Assembly (NCBI RefSeq): GCF_905475465.1 | Contig: NC_062235.1 | Coordinates: forward strand, 878,001-942,000 | Length of the DNA stretch: 64,000 nucleotides | Direction of reading: 5' to 3' | Source: Pieris napi | Taxonomy: Eukaryota; Arthropoda; Insecta; Lepidoptera; Pieridae | Shown here: piece after piece, positions 37,801 to 48,167 of the stretch | How positions within the stretch are numbered: position 1 is the stretch's first letter | Layout: every line of letters starts with the position of its first letter | Program-made: the position numbers and the translations under genes | Notes under the pieces: model-generated | Seen by the model: the letters and a program-made list of their open reading frames with translations, nothing else | Database searches by the model: none | Told to the model about the DNA's origin: nothing

Positions 37801-39231
37801 TAGTCTATAATTACCAATTTCCGTTAACAACCGTTTTCATACATCCAGCAGGAAGGTAAGAGTAGGTATTATGCAAAATGTAAAAGAAAATAGATAACAC
37901 CCTAGGCAAGCCCGCGTGTAACGTGTTCGATGCCAAGATCATCATGCCCTGTTGATTTACATCTTATTCCCTTCTAGAACTATCGCAATTTCTGTTGGAC
38001 AGACTCCAAAAGCAGATCCTCATGATATAAGAACAGATTTCGGCAGCGGGCACCGTTGCAACAGTTGTGTGTGTTGTCCTTATAATGCTCTCTAAATGTT
38101 TGTTATTTGAATCGGTTCCAAATAGTTTTTTCTAGTGAAAAAAATATCTGATTAAAATAAGTTTTAGCAGCACATACGTATTCGCAACCATTCGGGACCA
38201 TTCTAACTGGTCTGAACTGAATTCTAACTGGTTTAACTGTTAAGGAAAGTTTTATAATTTTACATTTAAAATAGTACTGTTAAAGATACTTAAGTTCTGT
38301 GGCGGTTGTTGTAGGGATGTTCAAATATACTTATGTTAAATCATAAACTCTTTGAAACTGGATGTCAACTGGCTTTAATCGTTTAATACATGAGCTTATT
38401 ACTAACATAAAATTAGAGGTAGTGCGGTTGCGACGCTGGACTAACAAAAAACTAAGTTGGCTTATTTAAAGGTTCTTAAATCTAAGTGACACTTCAATAT
38501 AAGTGTTGTCGATCTATTGGACAATATCGGAAACGAGAATGTTACATTACGAGTATGAGTGTGGGAAAAACTAAAGGGCTCATTTTGCCATCATTTGTGC
38601 CAGGATTGCTAACGTTTACGCTTCCAATTATTTACTAATATAAGTATTTAACTTAAATAATGTTGGTTAGGTTACATAACTCGCGGAATTTCTTTTTATA
38701 TATATAGATAAAACTGAAATTTATGAGCTCCATACCATACACCAGAGGGGTTTAAAGAAAAGAAAACCAAAATAGCGAGGATCAAACAATCCAATACAGA
38801 GTCTAATAGAGAAATGACAATCAATAATCCGTAAATAAAAGAAAGTATATAGTACTAGCCGTTTCGCGCCCGCTTTGCTGGACGAATTAAAATAAATTTT
38901 ATGTTTCATTATTTTTTATTTTTTCATATTTTTATTATTCTTCTTTTTAACTTCCCGCTAAGAAAATTGAAATATTTCGAAAATCGAGTTTTTAACAGAT
39001 GTTGACGTTTAGAGGTTCTAGGAAGCCTCCCCGAATGTTTCCGCGGTGAAGTCCGTATGGATAAATTTACATAAAAGTAAAACAGCAATAAAAAATGAAG
39101 GAACGTTGGAATTTAATAAATAGCCATAAACCATCTAGGAAAAATTTCGCATCGAATGGTGGTAGTTTCATGTCGATACGATCAGTGGTTTAGGCGTGAT
39201 TGAGCCTCAAACGAAGACCATTTTCATTATA

Positions 39232-40363
39232 TAGGGGAAGATCGTTACCCTTCGTACGCGGGGCACATTCATACAGTCAAAATAAAACTTGAACGAAACA
39301 AAGTACAGTCTTGCTTTTGTATGTGTGCATGAGTCGAGGTACCAACTATACATCAACGAAGTTTCGTGAAATTCGCACCGATGAGAGTGAAGTTACAGGC
39401 ATGGACGTGTTTTCGCGCTCGGTAAGTAATTTTTTGATCTAAATTTTTATCTCTTTTTACCGTAGATAAAATAAGTTTTCGTGTAGAGTATTCTATCAGT
39501 AACTAGAAAAATATACTTAAGATACGTCTCCAATACTTAATTTATGACGTTTTCCTATTAATATTTAAATAAGTTATATTTTGTTGTTATTCAGTTAGTG
39601 GGGTACATTCGGACAGCACTAGATGGGGCACATTTGAACGAATTGTACAACTAAATTTGTATAAAAATTTGTCGACGCGAACTGTCATTCTCATACAAAT
39701 TAAGTTTTCGACTTTCTACATATTACACTACTGTTAAGGCATCTTGACTAAGGTTGATTTTGATGTTTGTGAACCAGATGCTGTGAATCATTTACCAATC
39801 CATCAAATAGTAGTTCCTTCGAAGTCAGTTTTGACACCAGAGGCATTTCGACCCTATCCGCATTTTGTAAGAAGTAATAAAACAAACAAAATGACGATGA
39901 CGGCCAGGAAAACCACGAATTTATACTGCCAAACCCGAAAATAAGAAGTGCTAATCCACACCAAAGAGTAAAAAATGTGATTCTAAATTTAAGATACCTA
40001 ACTAATTAAATTTTGTTTTACATAAGAAAAGTATTTTATTTTTATTTCATAGAAGTTAAATCTTTATTTTTGTGTTTAATTTCATTGCTAATAAATGAAT
40101 TTTGAACTACCACACAGCGTAAGAAGGTACCCCCAACACTGTACGAAGGTGCCCCGTTGATGGGGCAGATTCGTACGTATTCCAGATTTAGTTTAAATCA
40201 AAATTATGGTTGAAACATCGGATGAAATCATTTGTAATTTTTTTATTTGAATCTCAGATAGTTAGACTATAAATTTAAGCTATCAGGTGATTGATTCATG
40301 GAAAATGAAAAAATTAAAAAAATAAAATGTGAAAACCGTACGAAGGGTCCCCACCTTCCCCTA
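39232..40363 (+). mobile_element. Degenerate pogo/Tigger-like transposon, 1132 bp
   Basis: Ends TAGGGGAAGATCGTTACCC (39232) and the complement TAGGGGAAGGTGGGGACCC, followed on both by TTCGTACG, flanked by TA. Inside, GGGGCACATTC-type words recur. A frame at 39744-39944 contains SVLTPEAFRPYPH, like the conserved C-terminal motif of Tigger/jerky-type DDE transposases. The rest of the transposase is lost. Confidence 0.78.
39744..39944 (+). pseudogene. C-terminal scrap of a Tigger/pogo-type transposase
   Basis: Only the post-catalytic tail is readable (HQIVVPSKSVLTPEAFRPYP, then a basic stretch ending in TARKTTNLYCQTRK). No DDE residues remain. Sits in the middle of the terminal-inverted-repeat element above, which supports the assignment. 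Confidence 0.6.
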
Positions 40364-40478
40364 TATATAGATTTGTATTTTTAAAAATTTTATAAGCTCT
40401 GTTCAATTACAAGCTATAGTGCTTTTCATGAAAGAAGTCCCGCGGTGATTTTTGGAACTAAATTTGACAGGTCGGCAA

Positions 40479-41700
40479 CAGTGTGACCGTTTTTAGTATA
40501 TTCAGTACCAAATTGGTATAATTCGGGCTCCGTGTAACTAATTTAGTATTTTTTTGGTATCTTTTTATATTCTGGTATTTTTTGGTACATTTAAACTTTC
40601 AACATTTTAAAACACATTTTGATATAATTTTGGGCTGGGCGGGAAATACTCACTTCCATTCGTTCGTATTTCGTTCACATGTTTTTGTCTTTGTCTGATT
40701 TTTACCGCAAATGTATCATTTTGTCTCTTTCGATCGGTTAATGCTAACAAATTCGTGAATCGTGCTTTAGCTACGTATTGCTATCTACGTTACATGCTGT
40801 ATTTTTATACATGTGGTCCCTTTTGGGACCACGGATGTTTTAGTTCTTTATTTATTTCTCTCTGTGTGCATGTGTAGTAAAGATAATGAAGCGCAAATAC
40901 GATCAGAAATATAGATCTGAGTGGGAACAAAATTCTGAATTTTCGTCATGGTTGACAAAAGATAAAAATAATGAGAACGCCTTGTGTAAAACGTGTGGAG
41001 CAACATTTTTAAGCAGAATCGCTACAATTAAATTCATGCATGTTCTGAAAAACATCGATAGAAACTTATACATTATAGTGGACAATCCAAGGTAAGAAAG
41101 CTATGCCCCCATTAACATATTTATAAGATTATTGTGTCCCTTATTTTTTTTTGGCACATTAATTAATTGTCCTACTTCTACAGGATGTCCGATGAATCTT
41201 GGATAGTACATGTACAGTTGTATAATTGATTTAAATTCATCAAATTAATCAAATCCTGTTTATTTTCAGAACGATGATAAATTACTTCAAAGGAAAGAAC
41301 CCATATCTGAAGAAGTAAGAAAAGCAGAGCTTTTATTTTATGCAGCGTTGGCAGAACATAACATACCATCTCGGGCCATGGATCATCTTAGCGATTTATT
41401 CAGCAAAATGTTTTATGATTCGGAAATCGCAAAGGGCTTTTCCTGCAAACGCACTAAATCTGCTCAGCTGTATTTGTAATAAAACTTATTATAAATATTA
41501 ATTATTATTTTAATATGTCAATATAATGAAGGTGTGTAATTGGTAAAATTAAAAAGTATCTGATAATAAGTGTTTTAATAAAAAAAATCCTCTTTTTCTT
41601 TTAGTATATTTTTAGTATAATTCAGCATGTGTTTTGGTATTATTTAGTACTGGCACCTTGTAGTTTTGGTAGATCGCCATTTTTTAAAACGGTCACACTG
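40479..41700 (+). mobile_element. hAT transposon, 1222 bp, with perfect 8-bp target duplication
   Basis: Ends CAGTGTGACCGTTTT (40479) and AAAACGGTCACACTG (ending 41700) are perfect 15-bp inverted repeats. GTCGGCAA occurs immediately outside both (40471-40478, 41701-41708), the 8-bp duplication typical of hAT. TTTTTTGGTAC-like words recur inside. It carries a broken BED-finger gene and no catalytic domain, so it is internally deleted. Confidence 0.95.
40886..41479 (+). pseudogene. hAT-derived BED-type zinc-finger protein, broken
   Basis: Exon 1 (40886-41091) begins MKRKYDQKYRSEWEQN and has a WLTKDKNNENALCKTCG finger half. Around 41030 the reading shifts by one base: the matching continuation (IHACSEKHR, then K..IHYSG) is in another frame and also carries a TAG at 41059-41061. 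Exon 2 (41270-41479) reads ISEEVRKAELLFYAALAEHN, MDHLSDLFSKMF and SEIAKGFSCKRTKSAQLYL-stop, wording common in hAT-like insect proteins. With a frameshift, a nonsense codon and no hAT catalytic/dimerisation region it is not functional. Confidence 0.72.
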
Positions 41701-41800
41701 GTCGGCAATGTTGTCATTCATCGATGTTATCAAGTTCGTTTGTTGTGGTAGATTTTTGTGAATTTTTAACTAGCTTAGTGCATTTTAAAGATTTATTACA

Positions 41801-42299
41801 ATGCCAAAAGTTGTAAAAAGTTCGGCTCGAGAAATGATATTAAAGGTGAAAGAGTTCTGTGAAGCGGAACATAAGAATCAAGGTGTTTTAATACCACTAA
41901 ACAATGTTCGGAAGAGAGTTGCTGCCATAACAGGTACTTTTTAGAGTTGCCATTTAATAATTTTTTGCTGTATTGGTGGGACTTTTATGATATAAATTCG
42001 TTTTTGCGACAAAATTGAATAAACACATAACGTGATGAAACTAGGTTACTGAAATTAAAACATATGTTTTATATTACATAAGCATTATAAACTTAAAGTT
42101 ACTATTATTTTTAATTGTTCATAATTTAATTGCAGGTGTGTCAGAGAAAACTGTAACAAGAATTACAAAAGAAGGTATAACAGCGGAATGTACTTCGAAA
42201 AAAATTGTAACCCAACAATTATGCAATAAAACTCTAAATAAAAAAATTGTATTGCTTTTCTTTACCCTATTTTCTCATCTTTTCCCTGTAAGTAGGTAG
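41801..42299 (+). CDS. Truncated HTH-domain, transposase-like gene (two exons)
   Basis: Exon 1 (41801-41933) starts MPKVVKSSAREMILKVKEFC and runs to NVRKRVAAITG. Exon 2 (from 42136) continues in phase with VSEKTVTRITKEG, a helix-turn-helix pattern I associate with N-termini of IS630-type transposase relatives in insects. It then drifts into AT-rich sequence with a stop at 42297-42299; a possible donor (CCT|GTAAGT, about 42287) could lead elsewhere but I see no further exon. About 98 aa. Either a relic or the start of a gene whose remainder is lost. It begins only about 100 bp after the hAT element. Confidence 0.45.
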
Positions 42300-42690
42300 A
42301 ACACCGCTAATATAAGTAAATAAAAATATACTTTTTACATAACATAAATATTGTTTCATCGAAGTATGCAGAAAATAATATTATTTGATAAATTACATCT
42401 GCTAAATGTAAATAAAATAGGTAAATTTTTTACTCATAAATGGCAACATTACGTCATGCGATTGCAGCGCCGCGTCTGGGGGACTTCTTTCATGAAAAGG
42501 ACTATAGTTATTAGTTGTAAAACTGCAAATGTAATGGAGAAAGGAGAGTAATTGCTACATGCTTTACAACTGATAAGTTGACAGCTGTCAATTCACATCC
42601 CGTTTCGCTAATCGCTTCACGCTTGTTACCTGCAACAGATTGTTTACGTAAAATAATTTAATTTCTAATTACCTTTAAATAATAACATTA

Positions 42691-44939
42691 ATGATGGAAG
42701 TTATAAAACTGGTCGGTAAATATTTAAATGTACCCGTGGGTCCTTTGTGTTATAACACTGACAAGGTAAATTGAATAAATAGTTTTCTATCTATTGTAAA
42801 TGTTACTAAAATTCTAATTCTCTACTTCATCTATCCAGATACCGACTACGGTATTAGACAAGCAGAGTGTGGAAGGTTTCGCGACAATTATATTACATTT
42901 GACATCTAAAAGTGGATACAGTTTAAGTCAAGAAGAGTTACTTTTGAGCTATCAGTGGCTGGAACACATTGCTATGTATAGTAATCAAGCTTCTTCTAAT
43001 CCTACTTTTGCTAAGAATTTTCTCCAGGTGGGTATCTAATTTCCTCATACTTATGGCCTACAGAATTTAAAAAATTGTCATATGGAGGAAACAAATTATA
43101 TAATTGCTGTTTAATATTTAGGTTATTTTCTTGTTAGTTTTCAGCCTTGTACAATGTGCATTTATGTTAAGATTTTTGTTTTAAAATTATAATATTATTT
43201 TGTAGACAATTCATTATGTTTATCATTAACAAGCTGATTGATAATAATTAGCCTTCTATGCGTTCCAGTACAATTATTGTTTTTCTAGGAATTGAATCAT
43301 TTTTGTGTAAAGTAATTCATATTGTACATATACATACCTACTTTATTCAAGTGCTAAGCTTGTCAATATGTTATCTTCCAGGGTATTAACAGAGCTCTAG
43401 AAAAGAAATCCTATTTGACTGGAAATAATCTAACAACAACCGACATAGCTGTATTTTATGTTGTACAGCCTCTTGTGGTAAGAACTATAAAACAGTAATT
43501 AAACTTTAATTTGTCTTAAATATAAATGTACTCTATTTAGAGAAACTCTGCATATAATGTTGGATTTTATATAATTTACTAGTGGACCCGACAGACGTTG
43601 TCCTGCATGATATTTCAAGCAATTAGTAAAGCAAAGTATGAAAGTACCGACTGCAGCACCATCTGGCAGGCTGATTTGTGAATCTAAACTATTCCCAGAT
43701 CCCCTTGAACACACATAAAAAATTTCATCAAAATCGGTCCAGTCGTTTGAGAGAAGTTCAGTGACATACACACTCACAGAAGAATTATATATATAAAGAT
43801 TTTACTACATTTAAAATTAGAAGGAATCTGTTATTGATTTTTAACATAAGATCCTTGGACAATATCTATCATAAATTGTTTTGAACACTGTTACATCACC
43901 ATATTGCGTCAATAATCAACTAAATGAAATAATGGGTAGCAAATAAGAATTATATTATTTCACATAACTGTCACTACCATTCTCTTTCCACACATACAAA
44001 TTACCCATTTTTGTTATATTATGTAAACTTAAGGTAGCAATGGTAAATTTAAGATATTTTTGTTTTAGGGAAACTTAACCATATTGGAGCAGGAATCCTT
44101 GCTACACCTAAGTAGATGGTGTAAACATGTACAAGCGCAACCAAGAGTATGTTCTCATTGTGCCCCAATCCCATTAAATACTTTGAATCTACATATTCTC
44201 GCACCTGCAGTACATTAAGTACAATGTGTAATTTTATTGGTATTTTATGGTAATGTATTTTAATTATACGATCTCGAAATGAAAGACTTAAGATGTGTTT
44301 TATTTTATGCTGCTGCAATAATTTTTTTGGTATGTTTTTAAATATTTGAGTTTCACACACTATGTATGGTTTTTATGTAATGCAACTGAATCAAACTGTA
44401 ATGATTTTTGGAATGGGTCACAAAAGTTAAAGTAACTAAATACTGAACACATACTTTTCAGACAAAATAATTTTTTATGTTCTATTATTTAAAATTAAGG
44501 TCTTTAAGAGTGAAATACAAATTTTCTATTACTCAAAAATACCTTGATAATGTTGATTTGTAGGAATAGTGATACTACTAACAAAGAATAATTATACTCA
44601 TGTAAAAAAATATTGTTACAGGATTAAAACACATTTCATTTTGCCAATTTTAATTTGTAAATTTTTTTTACTTCACAGCAAGTATGGTATCTAGGAATGA
44701 CAGTTAAACTGTCAGCTTGAATTAGAAAACTTTATATGAGTGTTATTTAATGTATGAGCTGCTATAGTGCCAATTTTCTTAACTTTCAGCAAGTATCTTG
44801 TATCCCTCCTTGGTATAAAATACCACTTCCAAAGCAATTATTGCCTCATGAATTGAAGAATGTCAGCTTGGATAAACCACTAGTGTACCACCCTCAGCCA
44901 TTTTCCTACCCTGGATATCCAGTTATATTATATTTATAA
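42691..44939 (+). CDS. AIMP3: AIMP3 / EEF1E1-like multisynthetase-complex protein, 5 exons, 195 aa
   Basis: Non-catalytic GST-like scaffold of the multi-aminoacyl-tRNA synthetase complex, with reported roles in DNA-damage signalling. Exons: 42691-42765, 42839-43027, 43382-43477, 44069-44146, 44790-44939, all phase 0. Landmarks against human EEF1E1: EGFATIILHLTSKSG, YQWLEHIAMY, a FLQGINRALEKKSYLTGNNL stretch followed by TTTDIAVFY (human EDKVYLTGYNFTLADILLYY), and LHLSRWCKHVQ (human LNVSRWFCHIQ). The C-terminus, IPPWYKIPLPKQLLPHELKN onward, is about 20 residues longer than in human. The start has two ATGs in tandem (42691, 42694). A Helitron sits in intron 3. Confidence 0.88.
43579..43799 (-). 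mobile_element. Non-autonomous Helitron, 221 bp
   Basis: On the minus strand: A|TCTTTATATATATAATTC, GTGTGTATGTCACTGAAC, GACTGGACCGATTTTGATG, and the end ACGTCTGTCGGGTCCACTAG|T. In AIMP3 intron 3. Confidence 0.9.
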
Positions 44940-45049
44940 AGAAAATGTTGAGATATAGATAGTGAAATACATAATACAAAACTTTAATTATCTCGTTTTT
45001 CTCTCTCCATAACGAACTGTGCCACCTATTTCCTTCAATGTTATTTTAT

Positions 45050-45190
45050 GGGTCGCGCAAACAAGCAGACGGGTCAATGAACAAAGTGCCTATGGACACC
45101 TGCAACGCCGGGGACTGTTGCTGTTGTGATGCTGATCTTTCAGGGAATGGTACGCTCTCTCCTTGAAGGTCCCCTAGTCTATGTTACGTG
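45050..45190 (-). mobile_element. Decayed LINE family B tail
   Basis: Recognisable words only: GCAAACAAGCAGACGGG, CCTATGGACACCTGCAACGC, GGTACGCTCTCTCCTTGAAGG. Another scrap (CGGTACGCTCTTTTTTCAGG) lies at about 45714-45733. Much older than the other copies. Confidence 0.55.
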
Positions 45191-45462
45191 GGTAACCTTC
45201 AAACGAGATACTTAGCTTGAATTCTGCTTTGTGCTGTGTGCTCTAATGTCAAAATTCAATACATTTTTGTCGTACGGGAGTCAGACTTAGCGCTAAGTAT
45301 AGTTTTGGCAATTTTCCGTGCACAAAATAACTGACTTCTGCGCCATTAATAACTGCCTAAAATTATTATTGAGTACGGTATATTAATCTAATAATTTATA
45401 ATACAATAGCATAATCAGTATAATTTTAAGGAAAGACATCGCCTATCCATATCCTTTATTAT

Positions 45463-47382
45463 TTATTTATTATTGCTATCCGTGGTTTGCGTTACATTGG
45501 TTTTCCGATCAGAGATTCTTAGCATCAAACATCGCTCCAGTTTATGTGCATACGAGCAGCCGTTCTCTTCCGATTCTGTGAAATGATTATAAAAAAATAT
45601 ATTAATGCAATGCCCCATCGGAACTATTATTACAATGTTACTAGTTCTCCATACGAAGCATATTATGTTCTTTCTTTATAGAACAGGATAAATACGCCAG
45701 CCTTTTAAGAATCGGTACGCTCTTTTTTCAGGACCCTAAGTCGAATTGGAAATATGTACTCCAGAACTGCAAGATTTTCGAAATATAATATTTTGAAATG
45801 AACTATAATTTGATTGAATTCCTATTTCGCAATTATGGTTTGACTGATTAATAGCACGTATTTATCACGACTGATACAACATTATGTAAAATCTTTGCAA
45901 ATGAGTCACTAAATAAACGAAGACTGACCAGACTCCAACTCTACAAAACAAGCGTGGACTTGATCCTTAAGGAGCGTTCTGGTTTGTTGTGAAGGGAGCG
46001 ATGTTTGAATCTTGTTCCATAATTCCGCTTCTCGTGGAATTCCCCTTGAATCAATCTGGAAAACCCGTTAACAATGTAAATAACTGTTATTTTGACTTAA
46101 TGGACAAACCGCAATAGCACTTACCACTTGTAAATTGGCAAACACGCATTGACTCAGGCACTGAAAAAAGTAACTGCTTTACAATTGCTACCCATTTAAT
46201 GCTAGGCGTTAATTATTGAAGCAACTAGAGGTCTAAATTTGCATTTTCTCAACCTAAATTACACAGTACACTATTTGGGATTAAACACAAAAAATAATTA
46301 ATTATGAACTGTGTAATAGAATTGGTAAATCTATAATCACAATATACGAATATATTAATTTAATCGCATAGATTTTTTACGGATATAAGATGTGCAGCGT
46401 TTTTGTCAAAGAAAAGGGAAAGAGCGATTGAGACCGATTGAAGGAGAGTGAGAAGGGCGAATTACCTAAAAGAAATTGTATTTATAAAATTAAAATTCCG
46501 TTAAGAGAATTTATGAAGTATTAGAATTTTATATTTTATGATTTTTGAAATTGAAATGCCACGCGTTTTTATTATCGAAGACATAAATTTAAGAAAACAT
46601 ATAATTTTCGACACTTAATATTTTAATGACAAATAAATTCATTAAATTGCTAAGATATCTTCCTTTTTCCCTCCCTCTAAGCCTCGGAAATTTGTATAAA
46701 TATGAACAAGACTGAAAAATTAGTTTGCCAAAGAAGTTTCACTTCTGACATGTGTACTTTGGGTACTGGGTACTAGGTACTTTGTACACACGCACTTTTT
46801 TTTACTTTATAAAATTGTGTATTCCGATATAATAATGTAAAAATGTAAGTAAGTGTATTAATTCCCACTTTCAAAAAAATTATGAACTGTTGCATGGAAA
46901 TTTAAAATTAAGTAAATACCTTCCATGAACTTACGTAAGTACGAGGTCGTCGTGTAGGTAATAGAACTAAAATCCTATAAAATCAAATTTACCTGATCCG
47001 TATCCTTAGCTAGAAAATCCCGTTTATTTCTATATAAATAGTTGCTATTGTTATTATAGTTCAAAGCCGGACGGGGTATGGTTTTTATATATTTTTCACC
47101 AACATCCCCAGCTCCAAAGCCCATATAATCATAGTCTGTGGCATTTAGTACGTGTATCCGATTTTCCTGGCTATTATTTCTACGTTCGTGAAAATATTGA
47201 TTGTAGTTTTCTTTGTTCCCATCAATACGCGTATAATAATTGTTACTTCGACGTTGACGACTCTTCGGAACTTCCAAAGAACAAAACCGTAAAGCTTCCG
47301 ATATTTCTTCCTCTAATAAATGAATGTTGCCTTCGTGGCAAAGCACTAGTGGTATTAGTAATGTTATTATGATAGCAAACAT
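45463..47382 (-). CDS. Odorant-binding protein with a long C1-C2 insertion (Obp59a-like), 4 coding exons, 221 aa
   Basis: Secreted carrier of small hydrophobic ligands in sensory or other lymph (OBP family). Minus-strand coding exons: 46993-47382, 46125-46160, 45929-46055, 45463-45575, in phase. A consensus acceptor just 5' of the ATG (TTTTCCCACAG before ATTCAGTT) implies a non-coding first exon. Signal peptide MFAIIITLLIPLVLC. Six cysteines follow the OBP rule except C1-C2: C34, C131, C135 (C2-x3-C3), C178 (42 between), C191 (12 between), C200 (C5-x8-C6). C1 to C2 has 96 residues, normally about 25-30, filled by an Asn/Arg/Tyr-rich segment (SRQRRSNNYYTR). Such an insert, and SRGIP after CLSQCVFANLQV, recall Obp59a; the subfamily call is inference. 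Confidence 0.82.
46396..46800. repeat. Interspersed palindromic repeat, rearranged copy 3
   Basis: Has AAGAAAAGGGAAAGAGCGAT and GAGTGAGAAGGGCGAATTAC at 46410-46466. In the opposite direction, at 46732-46797, it has the complement of GTGCGTGTGTAC...GAAACTTCTTTGGC. Same modules as 32282-32680 but with one side inverted. In intron 1 of the OBP gene (between coding exons 1 and 2). Confidence 0.5.
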
Positions 47383-48167
47383 ATTGCCAACTGAATCTGT
47401 GGGAAAAATGTTCAGATTTAATACATTGTGCGCAGGAAACAGTTGTTGCTCTTGACAGTTGATTGGCGTATGTATGAAGGGAAATTTGCTGTACAAATTC
47501 ATAATCATAACTATTTAATAGGATAGGTTTATAATTCTAACTTAAGTCTACGTTTTTCAATACTGAAACATTGGTTTCGTAAAAACACTGTAGTTTTAGA
47601 GTTACTTAACTGTTGAAAAATTAGTACCGAGACCTTTCTAACCTTTCATAAAAAAGGAAGTCTTTTTTAATATTATATACATAAAACACACAATAATATA
47701 TATTTTGGATATTTGAAGTTAGCAATTTATGAAAAACAACGTTAGGAAGCGGCCCGATTTTACCATTTTCAGGCAAGTCGGTCTACATCGCGGTTTATAA
47801 GTGTGTCGTTTAGAAAAGTACCTTTTAAATAAATGTAACATTTTATACATCTAAATAACTTAATAATGTATTAAATGTCATCATAGATCCAACCCGCTTA
47901 AGCCAATGCCAGATTTTTAAATCTGTCCTTTTTAATTAGACATTAAGGCTTCGTAAAATGCACCATTCTTTAATAGGCGACTACCTATTTGTATGGTTGT
48001 AATGTACGTTTATAGGACGGCCTAATACTCCTCTTGAATTAAAACAACGTTTATAACGTATGTATTTAATAAGTATACGCTTACAAAGACTTATTAAGTA
48101 CAAACTAAATACTATAATTATTATGTATGAAAGAGATCTCACAAAATTAAAATAAAACATCAAATTC
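47383..48167. other. Between the OBP gene and the next secreted gene; no gene seen
   Basis: Probably holds the OBP 5' UTR exon and promoter and the 3' UTR of the gene at 48168. The minus-strand frame continuing upstream of the OBP ATG is open but disrupted by the acceptor, so it is not coding. Nothing else recognised. Confidence 0.4.

Larger units (their letters stand above)
38855..40371 (-). mobile_element. Helitron interrupted by a pogo/Tigger-type element
   Basis: The minus-strand 3' end is CGCGAAACGGCTAG followed by T (CTAG at 38855-38858). The 5' end, once the element at 39232-40363 is removed, is A|TCTATATATAATGAAAATGG. The interruption lies about 10 bp from the 5' terminus, so the Helitron was there first. 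Confidence 0.7.
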
